The translations under genes were made by a program, and so were the position numbers. From assembly GCA_038226175.1 (NCBI GenBank), contig JBBRQP010000008.1:1-64000 (forward strand): a stretch of DNA of 64,000 bases, written 5' to 3'. This document shows, one piece after another, positions 35,593 to 44,070 of the stretch. The first letter of the stretch is position 1; the number at the start of each line of letters is the position of its first letter. Source of the DNA: JBBRQP01 sp038226175. GTDB lineage: Bacteria > Cyanobacteriota > Cyanobacteriia > Gloeobacterales > Anthocerotibacteraceae. A model generated the notes under the pieces. That model worked only from the letters and a program-made list of their open reading frames with translations. It had not been told where the DNA came from and searched no databases.

Positions 35593-36666
35593 GTGGCACT
35601 CGTACCTCTTCGCATACTGTTAGATCATGCTGCCGAACATAACTACGGTGTTCCGGCCTTCAACGTCAATAATCTTGAACAAATCCGCGCCATCATGGAT
35701 GCCGCCCTCGAAGTCGATAGCCCGGTTATCCTCCAAGCCTCACGTGGCGCCCGCAAATACGCCGGGGAAGCCTTCTTGCGCCATATGATCATCGCCGCTG
35801 CCGAAGAATATCCCACTATCCCAATGGTCTTACACCAAGATCATGGCAACGGCCCAGCTACCTGCTACACCGCTATGCAAAATGGCTTTACCAGTGTCAT
35901 GATGGATGGCTCCCTTGAAGAAGATGCCAAAACCCCCGCTACCTATGAGTACAACGTAGCAGTGACAGCCAAGGTCGTCGAAGTAGCCCATGCCATCGGC
36001 GTTAGTGTCGAAGGTGAACTAGGCTGCTTAGGTTCACTCGAAACCGGAACTGGTGAAGCCGAAGATGGTCACGGCGCGGAAGGTGTGCTTTCCCATGACC
36101 AGTTGCTAACTGACCCGATTCAAGCCAAAGATTTTGTCGAAAAAACAGGTGTAGATGCCTTAGCAATTGCAATTGGTACGAGCCACGGTGCCTACAAATT
36201 TACCCGTAAACCCGACGGTGCCATCTTAGCTATTGACCGCATCCGCGCTATCCACGAAGCCTGCCCCAACACCCACTTAGTGATGCATGGTTCTTCTTCG
36301 GTTCCCCAAGAGCTTCTCGATATCATCAATGAGTTTGGTGGTGATATGCCCCAAACCTATGGTGTACCTGTCTCCGAAATCCAAGAAGGCATCAAACTTG
36401 GCGTACGCAAGATTAACATTGATACCGATACCCGTTTGGCTTGGAGTGGTGCGATGCGTAAGGCTATGACCCAAGACCGCCGTGAATTTGACCCCCGCAA
36501 ATTCTTGATTCCTGCCACCAAAGCCATGTCTAAAGTGGTGCGTGACCGCTTAGTCGAATTTGGTACCGCTGGGAATGCCAGCAAAATCACCACGGTTACT
36601 TTAGCGCAAATGGCTAAAGCCTACATTGACATGGCAAAAGTAGCCAAACAACCCGTCAGCGTCTAA
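35593..36666 (+). CDS. fbaA: fructose-bisphosphate aldolase, class II
   Basis: Zinc-dependent aldolase for glycolysis and the Calvin cycle (fructose and sedoheptulose bisphosphates). GTG start at 35593 with AGGAGG eight bases upstream; 357 residues, typical of the CbbA/FbaA type of cyanobacteria. Motifs: YGVPAFNVNNLEQ, the zinc/catalytic MVLHQDHGNG, SVEGELGCLGSLE, AIGTSHGAYKF with His, VMHGSSSVPQ, and KINIDTDTRLAW. Flanked by a terminator on each side, so transcribed alone. Codon use looks strongly biased (many GCC, ATC, GAA), consistent with high expression. Confidence 0.97.
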   Translation: MALVPLRILLDHAAEHNYGVPAFNVNNLEQIRAIMDAALEVDSPVILQASRGARKYAGEAFLRHMIIAAAEEYPTIPMVLHQDHGNGPATCYTAMQNGFTSVMMDGSLEEDAKTPATYEYNVAVTAKVVEVAHAIGVSVEGELGCLGSLETGTGEAEDGHGAEGVLSHDQLLTDPIQAKDFVEKTGVDALAIAIGTSHGAYKFTRKPDGAILAIDRIRAIHEACPNTHLVMHGSSSVPQELLDIINEFGGDMPQTYGVPVSEIQEGIKLGVRKINIDTDTRLAWSGAMRKAMTQDRREFDPRKFLIPATKAMSKVVRDRLVEFGTAGNASKITTVTLAQMAKAYIDMAKVAKQPVSV

Positions 36667-36686
36667 ATCGACCGCTGCCTGACACA

Positions 36687-36711
36687 AAAGCTCCTCTTTG
36701 GGGGAGCTTTT
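36687..36711 (+). terminator. rho-independent terminator after aldolase
   Basis: AAAAGCTCC and GGAGCTTTT pair into a nine-base stem with a short T-rich loop and the T-run partly inside the second arm. It lies 20 bases after the aldolase stop. Confidence 0.8.
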
Positions 36712-36762
36712 ACAGTTTGGTCTTGTCCTCAGTCATAATAGAGAACACCTTTAGTCCTGCCC

Positions 36763-37575
36763 ATGAGTCTCAATCTACCTAAAAAACGTTATGCCCAATA
36801 TTGGCTTAAAGACCAGCAAGTCTTGGCACAAATTGTCGGAGCAGCACAGCTACAAGCCCATGAGAGCGTACTAGAAATTGGGCCGGGAACTGGTAATTTA
36901 ACCGAACTATTACTGCGCCAAGCTAAACAGGTCGAGGCCATTGAAATTGACACAACACTAGCTGACAAGTTAGCTAAACGCTTTGCAGGACGACCCTTTG
37001 AAGTTCAGTTTGCCGATGTTTTGACCCAACCCTTGCCCACGAGCTGTTCTGTGGTGGTTGCCAATATTCCGTACTACATCACCGGACCAATATTAGATAA
37101 GTTACTCGGTTCACCCGCTCAGCCTGTCCATCAATTCCGGCGGATTGTGCTACTGGTACAGCGCGAAATCGGTGAACGCCTAACCGCATTACCTAGTACA
37201 CCTGCCTATAATTCTCTGTCAGTGGTGATGCAATATCTCGCTGAAATCGAATTAGTGAGTATCGTTGGTGCCAATGCTTTTTATCCGCGTCCCAAGGTAG
37301 ACTCAGCCATTATTGCTCTCACACCACGCGCCTTTGTGCCCACCGTAGAACAGCCTAAACAGTTTGAACGCTTAGTTAAGTTGGGCTTTAGTATGCGTCG
37401 CAAGATGCTCAAAAATAATCTCAAACCCCTGCGTGAGACCGAATATATTGAGACCTTGTTAACCGAACTCGGGGAGCGTCCTGATAGTCGCGCAGAAATG
37501 CTATCGGTTGCCCAATGGGTCAATCTCGTCAATCGCTGGCAACCGACTAGCGACCCAAGTCCAGCAGGTCATTGA
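36763..37575 (+). CDS. rsmA: 16S rRNA dimethyladenosine transferase
   Basis: Dimethylates the two adjacent adenosines in the 3' hairpin loop of 16S rRNA (also called KsgA). 270 residues with motif I LEIGPGTGNLTELLL, EAIEIDTTLA, catalytic motif VVANIPYYITGPI (NIPY) and the C-terminal helical domain with GFSMRRKMLKNNL. Starts KKRYAQYWL as in the family. Its 3' end overlaps the convergent plsC-type gene by 29 bases. Confidence 0.96.
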   Translation: MSLNLPKKRYAQYWLKDQQVLAQIVGAAQLQAHESVLEIGPGTGNLTELLLRQAKQVEAIEIDTTLADKLAKRFAGRPFEVQFADVLTQPLPTSCSVVVANIPYYITGPILDKLLGSPAQPVHQFRRIVLLVQREIGERLTALPSTPAYNSLSVVMQYLAEIELVSIVGANAFYPRPKVDSAIIALTPRAFVPTVEQPKQFERLVKLGFSMRRKMLKNNLKPLRETEYIETLLTELGERPDSRAEMLSVAQWVNLVNRWQPTSDPSPAGH

Positions 37576-38182
37576 TTGCTCGGGCACAGTGTTGGCTCAC
37601 TTGATTAAGTTCTTCGCGGTGGCTTGATTGGGGCGGCGCAATCGGTTGACCAAAGCGCACGGTAACGGGGGCAAATTTAGGAAATTTTGCGCCTTTAGGT
37701 AAGATGTCGCCACTACCCCAGACACTGACGGGCAGCAGAGGGACATTGGCTTTGGAGGCTAGTAAGACCGCTCCTGGTTGGGCTTCGGTAATATGCCCAT
37801 CGAGGGTGCGGGTTCCTTGAATAAATAAGCCCACCGCCCAGCCCGCTTCGAGGGCCTCGAGTGCCGAACGCAACGCTGCTCGGTCAGCAGCACCCCGTTT
37901 GACCGGAAATGCGCCATACCAACGGATAACCTCACCTAAAACTGGAACCGTAAACAGTTCTTCTTTAGCCATAAATGCCGTAGGCCGACCCAGACAATTG
38001 GCGATAATCGGCGGATCAAGATTACTGGCATGGCTGGCGACGGCAATAAAAGGCTGGTCTTGAGGAATAAGTTCTTGACCATAAATACGCAACCGAAAGC
38101 AGCCATGCAGCGTTGGGCTGACCAACAGCCACTTAATCACATGGTAAGAAATCAGGTTACGCTGGGCTTCAGGAAAAGACAT
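37547..38182 (-). CDS. plsC: 1-acyl-glycerol-3-phosphate acyltransferase
   Basis: Transfers an acyl chain to lysophosphatidate in phospholipid and galactolipid synthesis. 211 residues with the catalytic H-x4-D block in VASHASNLDPP (motif I), AFMAKEELF and motif III in LFIQGTRTLDG. Motif III has Gln where most PlsC have Glu (EGTR); I recall the same Gln in some cyanobacterial relatives. Later VPLLPVSVWG is motif IV. Divergent from the glycosyltransferase gene, with only 16 bases between starts, so the two may be coordinated. Confidence 0.88.
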   Translation of the reverse strand: MSFPEAQRNLISYHVIKWLLVSPTLHGCFRLRIYGQELIPQDQPFIAVASHASNLDPPIIANCLGRPTAFMAKEELFTVPVLGEVIRWYGAFPVKRGAADRAALRSALEALEAGWAVGLFIQGTRTLDGHITEAQPGAVLLASKANVPLLPVSVWGSGDILPKGAKFPKFAPVTVRFGQPIAPPQSSHREELNQVSQHCARAINDLLDLGR

Positions 38183-38198
38183 ACCGAGTTGATGAGAC

Positions 38199-39491
38199 GT
38201 GCTAATCGCCTCTGTTGATTTTACAACCTGGCCTACCGGGAACCGCCGTTTACGTAGTGGTTTGCTGCTTTTGGGCTGGTGGTTGGGGCTATATGGCTTA
38301 GATCAAGTGCCCTTAGCGGTCACTTGGGGGTTTACGGCAATTTTTGTGGCTTATATCCTGCGGGTAATCTCGGCTCAACCTGATCCTATCCCAGTACCTC
38401 TACCGCTCAATGCCGATTTACCGACCCTTTCGATCCTAGTCCCCTGTCGTAACGAAGCTCTCGTCGTCGCGAATTTGGTCAAAAATTTACAGCAACTCAC
38501 CTATCCACCAGAACGTTTAGAACTTTGGGTTGCTGATGACCGCAGCAGTGATGGCACGGGAGAAATCTTAAGCCATCTTCAGAAGCACTATCCTTTTTTG
38601 CATAGTTATTCGCGTCCTCTTGAGGCCAAGGCGGGTAAATCAGCGGTGTTAAATGAACTGCTCGCCCGTGCTTCTGGTGAGATGATTGCCGTATTTGATG
38701 CTGACGCTCAGGTTGACCCAGATTTTTTATTGCGGACTTTGGCCTATTTCCGTGACCCTCATGTCGGAGCATTACAGGTGCGTCGGGTGGTGGTCAATCG
38801 GGAGACTAATTTTTTGACGCGCGGTCAGGCGGTTGAGATGGCCTTAGATGCCTATTATCAGCAACAACGTATCCAAATTGGCGGAACTGGGGAACTGCGC
38901 GGCAACGGACAAGTTTTGCGGCGGGATGCTCTGATCCAGTGTGGGGGATGGAATGAGGAGACGATTACCGATGATCTGGATCTAACCTTGCGTTTACATC
39001 TCAACCAATGGCAAATTGCTTTTGCGCCCTATGCCCCAGTCTACGAAGAGGGCGTGACCACGATTACCGCACTCTGGCGACAACGACAACGCTGGGCGGA
39101 GGGTGGTTTTCAGCGGTATCTCGACTATGGTTCTTTATTACTCGCCAATCGCTTAGGTACGGCTAAGTCTTGGGATCAAGCTATCTTTTTTTTCGTAAGC
39201 CAATATCTGGTGCCTTTGGGTCTATTGCCCGATTTATATTGGAGCCTTACTTTAGGTCAGTTTCCCCGTCTTGGCCTAATACTTAATGCCGTAACCTTAA
39301 CAGCGGCTTGGGGGTTGGTGGTGGGTCAACAGCGTTATCAGAAAGCATCACTTAAACTAGCTCTCTGGTCGATGGGCTTGGGCAGTCTTTATTTATTACA
39401 TTGGCTACCTGTGATGATCTACACTCTGTTGCGCATGGCTCTGTTACCCAAAAAACTAACTTGGGTCAAAACAGCCCGGGTTGTCAATTAA
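38199..39491 (+). CDS. GT2 membrane glycosyltransferase (MgdA-like candidate)
   Basis: 430-residue processive-type GT2 enzyme. Two N-terminal helices (about 18-52) precede the catalytic domain: LSILVPCRNEALVV, VADDRSSDGTGEI, FDADAQVDPDF (DxD), ETITDDLDLTLRL (D of acceptor) and RQRWAEGGFQRY (Q/RxxRW). Two or three helices follow. The layout and size fit the cyanobacterial monoglucosyldiacylglycerol synthase MgdA as well as other GT2 proteins. The divergent plsC neighbour supports a lipid role. Start GTG 38199 is the only one retaining the first helix. Exact acceptor remains open. Confidence 0.72.
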   Translation: MLIASVDFTTWPTGNRRLRSGLLLLGWWLGLYGLDQVPLAVTWGFTAIFVAYILRVISAQPDPIPVPLPLNADLPTLSILVPCRNEALVVANLVKNLQQLTYPPERLELWVADDRSSDGTGEILSHLQKHYPFLHSYSRPLEAKAGKSAVLNELLARASGEMIAVFDADAQVDPDFLLRTLAYFRDPHVGALQVRRVVVNRETNFLTRGQAVEMALDAYYQQQRIQIGGTGELRGNGQVLRRDALIQCGGWNEETITDDLDLTLRLHLNQWQIAFAPYAPVYEEGVTTITALWRQRQRWAEGGFQRYLDYGSLLLANRLGTAKSWDQAIFFFVSQYLVPLGLLPDLYWSLTLGQFPRLGLILNAVTLTAAWGLVVGQQRYQKASLKLALWSMGLGSLYLLHWLPVMIYTLLRMALLPKKLTWVKTARVVN

Positions 39492-39670
39492 GCGGTGGTT
39501 TTCACAGGTTGGCAAGAGTACTTCCGCTTGAGCTGGTCGGTTAGTCGTGGGGATATAGCTGCGCAGCACAGCATAATGCAGATTTCTAGGCCGACCTTCG
39601 TATAAGAGATACAAAGCGCGATTGGGTGGAGCGTGATTAATAGCGCGTAGCTTTCTGACCGGGGCAGCGG

Positions 39671-40519
39671 CTATTCAGGAGGATTGAGAGCTTTCTGGAC
39701 TTGCTCGACGGTCAGACCCAGGATTTGACTGATCTCGTCTACCGAGAATCCCCGTACTGTCAAAGCAGGAATAGTTTTGAGCTTGCCACGAAGCTCACCC
39801 TGCTCGATCCCACGCTCAATCCCGCGTTCCAGCGTGGCTTTTTCCCATTCCAGATAAGCTTGGCTCAACTGCACCGCCATTTCTACATCCTCCGCCTCTT
39901 GACTCTGTTGTAACCTAATTTGCCAGTTTGTGATGAGTTGCAGGATCTCCTGCCGCTCTACCCGTTCCTCTGGCAAGGCTAGCACTTCCTCTATGGCTCG
40001 CTGCTGCACTTTCCCTTTGCCCAAAATCCTAAGCCACAGGGTTTCTGGCATCACGGGCAAGTGGTGAACCGCAACCAGAACGCTACGCAATCCTCTGGGT
40101 AAGAAGTAGACCCCCTGCGGCCAGTCAGGATCTGGAGCACCTCCCAAGGATTCAATGAGTGCTCGTGAGAGGGTCGGAGAGATTATCCACACCCAGGGCA
40201 AACTATCTTCGGTGATGCTGGTGCGTTTGCGGTTAGCTTTACGCTGTTGCATCCCTTCGTAAATAGCCAAGCGCATTAAGCAAATACGGATATCCTCAGC
40301 GGTCGGGGGATTGCGGTACGGCTCAATGATGCAGGGAGTTTGAGCGATGCGACCCAGAAGTCCTAGAGACACGAGGTTGGTAGCTAGTTGAGGCGTAAAA
40401 AGAAGATCAATCGCCCTGACCTCGCTACTAACGGCAACATCTATATCCGTGGTGCCAAAAGGATCGAGCAGTCCAGCCAGCAATTCTTTAGCGAAGCGAT
40501 CATGTTTGGTGCGGGTCAT
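39671..40519 (-). CDS. Rpn/PD-(D/E)XK nuclease-like cyanobacterial protein
   Basis: 282 residues. The N-terminus (KHDRFAKELLAGLLDPFG, about 5-22, then AIDLLF) is the hallmark of Rpn/transposase_31-like PD-(D/E)XK proteins in cyanobacteria, and the end carries ERGIERGIEQGELRGKL followed by a short helix-turn-helix-like tail GFSVDEISQILGLTVEQV. These proteins are multicopy and thought to be recombination-promoting nucleases. A duplicated piece of its 3' end lies at 40622-40668. Borders the restriction-modification island. Confidence 0.75.
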   Translation of the reverse strand: MTRTKHDRFAKELLAGLLDPFGTTDIDVAVSSEVRAIDLLFTPQLATNLVSLGLLGRIAQTPCIIEPYRNPPTAEDIRICLMRLAIYEGMQQRKANRKRTSITEDSLPWVWIISPTLSRALIESLGGAPDPDWPQGVYFLPRGLRSVLVAVHHLPVMPETLWLRILGKGKVQQRAIEEVLALPEERVERQEILQLITNWQIRLQQSQEAEDVEMAVQLSQAYLEWEKATLERGIERGIEQGELRGKLKTIPALTVRGFSVDEISQILGLTVEQVQKALNPPE

Positions 40520-40621
40520 GGAGCGATCTTATCTTGCCTAGGTAGCGGCTGAGTTCCCGGCGAAATAGCAGGAAATCATGGATGGAGCAAGCGATGGGCT
40601 AGTTTGTGGAGGGTATTCGGA

Positions 40622-40668
40622 TTAGGCAGGAGGCTTGAGAGCTGTCTGGACTTGCTCGACGGTTTAGA
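40622..40668 (-). pseudogene. fragment of a second Rpn-like gene 3' end
   Basis: On the minus strand this reads T-V-E-Q-V-Q-T-A-L-K-P-P-A-stop, nearly the same as the last residues of the gene at 39671-40519 (TVEQVQKALNPPE). About 40 bases match with a few changes. Nothing upstream in frame continues the homology, because the MITE-like element begins beside it. It marks an earlier tandem or dispersed copy, mostly deleted. Confidence 0.6.
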
Positions 40669-40861
40669 TAGTCGTTCATGGCCTGAAAAAGCCCCTCTGC
40701 CCCATAAATGGGGGATGAAGCCCGGCTAATACTTGGTTTGGATACCTGAGAAGAAATAGAGCGTTAACGCTCTATTTCTGAAAGTGTAACTTTCCCTAAG
40801 CGTGCCTTGGTTCCCCATTTATGGGGCGGAGGGGCTGACTATTCAAGCGGTAAGCGTATTA
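40661..40861. repeat. MITE-like element, copy A
   Basis: Arms 40690-40715 and 40811-40836 form an inverted repeat matching at 24 of 26 bases, each arm containing its own CCCC...GGGG hairpin. TAGTC (40669-40673) and GACTA (40837-40841) extend the inversion outward. A 28-base perfect palindrome lies in the centre. No transposase is encoded. A second, diverged copy is at 9424-9550, with identical 20-base right end. Presumed to be a non-autonomous transposable element or a structured intergenic repeat; which one is inference. This fills most of the 407-base gene-free stretch 40520-40926; the rest shows nothing. Confidence 0.65.
40752..40779. repeat. 28-base perfect palindrome inside the MITE
   Basis: AGAAATAGAGCGTT and AACGCTCTATTTCT are exact reverse complements with no spacer (centre GTTAAC). 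As RNA it would form a strong hairpin. Without a T-run it is a poor terminator; it may be the internal stem of the element. Confidence 0.75.
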
Positions 40862-40926
40862 GGCAGTGTCTGAGCATTTGCTAATCGAGAGTCAGTCAAG
40901 TTTTGGTCGCGCTTAGTGACTTAGGG

Positions 40927-42270
40927 CTACTTCTGTACCTTTTTACGACCACGTTGCTTTGTATCTCCTACTTGAGATCTTATGCGTTCTAAAAGAACAC
41001 TGGCAGGCTCATCATTGGGGTCTTGGGGGACTAGCTCACCCCGAAAGGCTTTGGCTAGGGTGGCTTGCTCTAGGCGGGTGCGGAGACGTTGAGCTTGTGC
41101 TAACTCAAAATAAATCGTATTGATTGCTGACATTGAGTTATCGACAAGGCGGAGTAACTCATCCATCCCATTAGCTGGAGGAAGTGGAATAGGTGTACTT
41201 TTTAACACCTTGCCATTAATCTTCGGCATATTGCCAGCAGTGCCAGTTGCATTGGATTGAAAATATTGGCGAGCTATATCTGAGTTAAGGTATCTCCATA
41301 AGTATGTACCTAATGAGTTACTAGATACCCTAATTCGCATCATCAAATCAGGGTAGATATAAGTTTGTTCTGGTCCATCAAATATAGCTGTTGCACCGAC
41401 ATACTCTAATGAGTTAGCACGTTGTACAAGAATATCGCCCTTTCGCAGCCAGTACTTAGCATTTGGTGGAATACTTTCATTAAGACGCTTTACTGCTTTA
41501 GGCGATAAATCTAATATGCCGCGAGTTGTTGCTGTTAGCTTAAGGCTTAAGGTGCCTTGCCCATCTTCAGATGCTTGAGGAGAATAGCTATTAGTTGGTC
41601 CCTCTTGTACCAAATTCTCCAATAGGAATTCCTTCCACCCTACTAACTCCTCAGTCCCCCGCCAATCCGCCGTCAACTCTCCTCGAAACGCAGCAGCCAA
41701 CACAGCCTGTTTATACCGTTCAATGAGCCGAGGGATATGAGCCAACTCATCACGAGCACGAGTACTGTAGGTCATCAGGGCATCTAGCTTAGCTACAATG
41801 CGCTTTTGTTCGGGGAGAGGGGGAATCCCAATCTGAATTTCGGCAACTGCCTTCGGCCTAGCTCGCATTAACGAGCCACCTACACCGGAGACGTTGGATA
41901 AGAAGACTTGCCGAAATGCAGGTTCGGAAAGTGCATAGCGTAGGTAGTCTGGGTCACCAATGGAAGAGCGAATTACAATCCATTCCCCAGACGCAATCTG
42001 GCGGTTGAGCCCTTTTGGAGCAACTTTCCAGACACGGTTTATATGCGGGACAATCTTACAAAGAAGGACATCATTAGGCTCAACTGATTGCTTAGTAGAG
42101 CCAATATTACTACCAGGTAGAACCTCTGGTGCTGAACAGGAAAAGGATGGAACACTGTAGAGCTCAAACGTCTCTGCTGGGTAACGGACAGGATCTACAT
42201 TTGGAGTAGACGGCATTCCCACTTCTTTAAGTGGAAGATTAAGCCAGCTTTCAAGAAGGATCTTCTTCAT
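40927..42270 (-). CDS. hsdS: type I restriction-modification specificity subunit
   Basis: Chooses the DNA target of the HsdM/HsdR complex. 447 residues with two target recognition domains (about 1-150 and 212-365), each followed by a conserved helical spacer: PPLPEQKRIVAKLDALM (about 153-170) with RYKQAVLAAAFRGELT, and a second that ends RLEQATLAKAFRGELVPQ. A lysine-rich tail (GRKKVQK) closes the chain. The gene is separated from hsdM by 300 bases that hold an abi remnant, whereas hsdR-hsdM overlap, so expression may rely on read-through or a second promoter. Confidence 0.93.
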   Translation of the reverse strand: MKKILLESWLNLPLKEVGMPSTPNVDPVRYPAETFELYSVPSFSCSAPEVLPGSNIGSTKQSVEPNDVLLCKIVPHINRVWKVAPKGLNRQIASGEWIVIRSSIGDPDYLRYALSEPAFRQVFLSNVSGVGGSLMRARPKAVAEIQIGIPPLPEQKRIVAKLDALMTYSTRARDELAHIPRLIERYKQAVLAAAFRGELTADWRGTEELVGWKEFLLENLVQEGPTNSYSPQASEDGQGTLSLKLTATTRGILDLSPKAVKRLNESIPPNAKYWLRKGDILVQRANSLEYVGATAIFDGPEQTYIYPDLMMRIRVSSNSLGTYLWRYLNSDIARQYFQSNATGTAGNMPKINGKVLKSTPIPLPPANGMDELLRLVDNSMSAINTIYFELAQAQRLRTRLEQATLAKAFRGELVPQDPNDEPASVLLERIRSQVGDTKQRGRKKVQK

Positions 42271-42322
42271 ACTTCCACCCCCTCTAAAACAACAGATTCA
42301 ACCATGATCAACTCTTTTATCC

Positions 42323-42448
42323 TCACCATGTAGGAGGTTGATACCGTACTGGGCGTTGTCTCCAATCTACAGGAAAACCCAACTGATTTAGAGTCGTTTG
42401 TGATTGTTTATTTAGCAACTCGATTAGCCGTTGCCGCCAAGGGGGATT
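42323..42448 (-). pseudogene. C-terminal remnant of Abi_2-type protein
   Basis: In the hsdM-hsdS gap the minus strand is open for 41 codons and reads WRQRLIELLNKQSQ, TTLNQLGFPVDWRQRPV and ends TW before TGA at 42323-42325. The pattern W-x-x-R-L-x-x-L-L followed by GFP-x-x-W matches the C-terminus of Abi_2 (AbiD/F) abortive-infection proteins. A TAA at 42449-42451 cuts the frame and nothing Abi-like is found upstream. The gene, if it was ever complete, is lost except for its end. The rest of the gap has only small chance frames. Such genes commonly sit inside type I operons. Confidence 0.55.
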
Positions 42449-42570
42449 TTACTCATGACCCCCTGCCCAAAAAAAAGTAACCCCCACGTTTGAGGCTGCC
42501 GAAGCACTAGCCTTGGAGGGTTTTATTACTACTATGATAACCCAAATATTGATAATTTTTGACAAAATCG

Positions 42571-44070
42571 TCATGCCGTCCAGACCTCGCTAGTAGTTTC
42601 CGGCTCTCGTTCAATAGTTACTAATTCTTCACTCAATGCCTCTATCTCCTCCAGCGCATTCCGCAAATGTTGAGCAATCGCCGCCGCCAACTCCTCCGGC
42701 TCCGTCAATTCATCCTCAGGGTCTTGGCTCTCATCCCGCAACCAAGCAATATCCAGATTGTCATTACGAGCAGCTATCTGGTCACGGCTAAAGCAACGGA
42801 AACGACCTTCCTCCCCCTGGTCAACACGGGGCGATAGCCCGTAGGGGTCATCCCCGAAGCACTGCTCAAACTCAGCAAAATCCTCAACTTTCAAGGGGCG
42901 CGTCTTGCCATAGCTCGGCGCATTAGCCCGCATATCGTAAACCCATACATCCTTGGTGCTAGCGCGGTCAGCCTTACCCCGTGCCAGAAACACCACATTA
43001 GTCTTGACCCCTTGAGCATAAAAAATCCCCGTAGGCAGTCTCAAGATCGTATGCACATGACACCGCTCCATCATCTCCTGGCGCAAGCGACGACCCGTAT
43101 TGTCCTCAAAAAGGACATTATCCGGTAACACCACCGCTGCTCTTCCCCCTGGCTTTAAGGCTCGATAGATATGCTCCACAAAGGCCAACTGTTTATTGCT
43201 GGTGTTGGCAGTGATCGAGAAATCATTACGGGTCGGTCGTCCCCCGCCCTTTTTAGTGCCAAAGGGCGGATTAGTTAAGATGACATCCGCTCTACCCAAG
43301 GCTTGCCCATCGGGAGATAAGGTATCGCCAGACCCGACTGGGCTTTCGATGCCGTGGAGCATCAGGTTCATCAGACAAAGTTTATGGGTATCAGGCACCA
43401 GTTCTAGCCCCGTAAAAGCAACCTGGCGTGGGAAGTGCTGTTGTTCGGTGGTCAAACTATATAAATCCTTGGTTTGCGCCTTGATGTAATGGTCTGCTGC
43501 CACCAAAAATCCACCTGTACCCGCTGCGGGGTCTTGGATAATCTCTCCCACTTTGGGCTTGACCAGCCGGACAATGCAATCAATTAGCGGTCGAGGCGTG
43601 AAGTATTGCCCGGCTCCCGACTTCTTCTCCGAGGCATTCTTTTCTAGCAAACCCTCATAAAGATTACCTAAACCCTCTTCGCGCGCTGAGAACCAGTCCA
43701 GACGCTCAATGGCCGTGGTGAGAGATTTGAGATTGGCGGGTTTACGCAGCGAAGTTTGAGCATCCGCAAAGATAGCCTTAGTCCGGGCATCGCCAAAATG
43801 CTGCTTATCCGGTGCCGAGGAACCCAAGTCCAAGAGCATTTGCTTATAGTGGGTCAGCTGGGCTTCCCCCTCACGGTGGGTGAGTTCAGACCAGCGGTAG
43901 TTAGCAGGGAGCAAATTTTCTCGTCCTGTCTCCGCCAACATCTTGAGAAATAGCAGGTAGGTGAGTTCGGTAACGTATAGCTGGTAGGTAATGCCATCAT
44001 CCCGCAGGATATTACACAAATTCCATAACTTAGCGACAATATCGCGGGTACTAGCCGTTAGCTGATTCAA
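42571..44070 (-). CDS. hsdM: type I restriction-modification DNA methyltransferase
   Basis: N6-adenine methyltransferase subunit. TTG at 44070 is preferred because it overlaps the hsdR stop (TTGA) and gives the typical start MNQLTASTRDIVAKLWNL; a further TTG at 44085 is in frame. Total 499 residues. The helical N-domain runs to about 150, then motif X-like QYFTPRPLIDCIV, motif I DPAAGTGGFL, motif IV NPPFG, and GGRAAVVLPDNVLF. C-terminal coiled region (about 450-495) contacts HsdS. Transcribed with hsdR; catalytic motifs intact. Confidence 0.95.
   Translation of the reverse strand: MNQLTASTRDIVAKLWNLCNILRDDGITYQLYVTELTYLLFLKMLAETGRENLLPANYRWSELTHREGEAQLTHYKQMLLDLGSSAPDKQHFGDARTKAIFADAQTSLRKPANLKSLTTAIERLDWFSAREEGLGNLYEGLLEKNASEKKSGAGQYFTPRPLIDCIVRLVKPKVGEIIQDPAAGTGGFLVAADHYIKAQTKDLYSLTTEQQHFPRQVAFTGLELVPDTHKLCLMNLMLHGIESPVGSGDTLSPDGQALGRADVILTNPPFGTKKGGGRPTRNDFSITANTSNKQLAFVEHIYRALKPGGRAAVVLPDNVLFEDNTGRRLRQEMMERCHVHTILRLPTGIFYAQGVKTNVVFLARGKADRASTKDVWVYDMRANAPSYGKTRPLKVEDFAEFEQCFGDDPYGLSPRVDQGEEGRFRCFSRDQIAARNDNLDIAWLRDESQDPEDELTEPEELAAAIAQHLRNALEEIEALSEELVTIEREPETTSEVWTA

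Noticed and set aside
39458..39664. Open minus-strand frame after the Rpn-like gene, reading LYLLYEGRPRNLHYAVLRSY
   Set aside because: Protein-like composition, but no start codon, no family I recognise, and it runs into the end of the glycosyltransferase gene.
42304..42480. Plus-strand ORF in the hsdM-hsdS gap (59 codons with an internal TAG)
   Set aside because: It has an in-frame stop at 42331 and no recognisable family, whereas the minus strand of the same bases matches an Abi_2 end.
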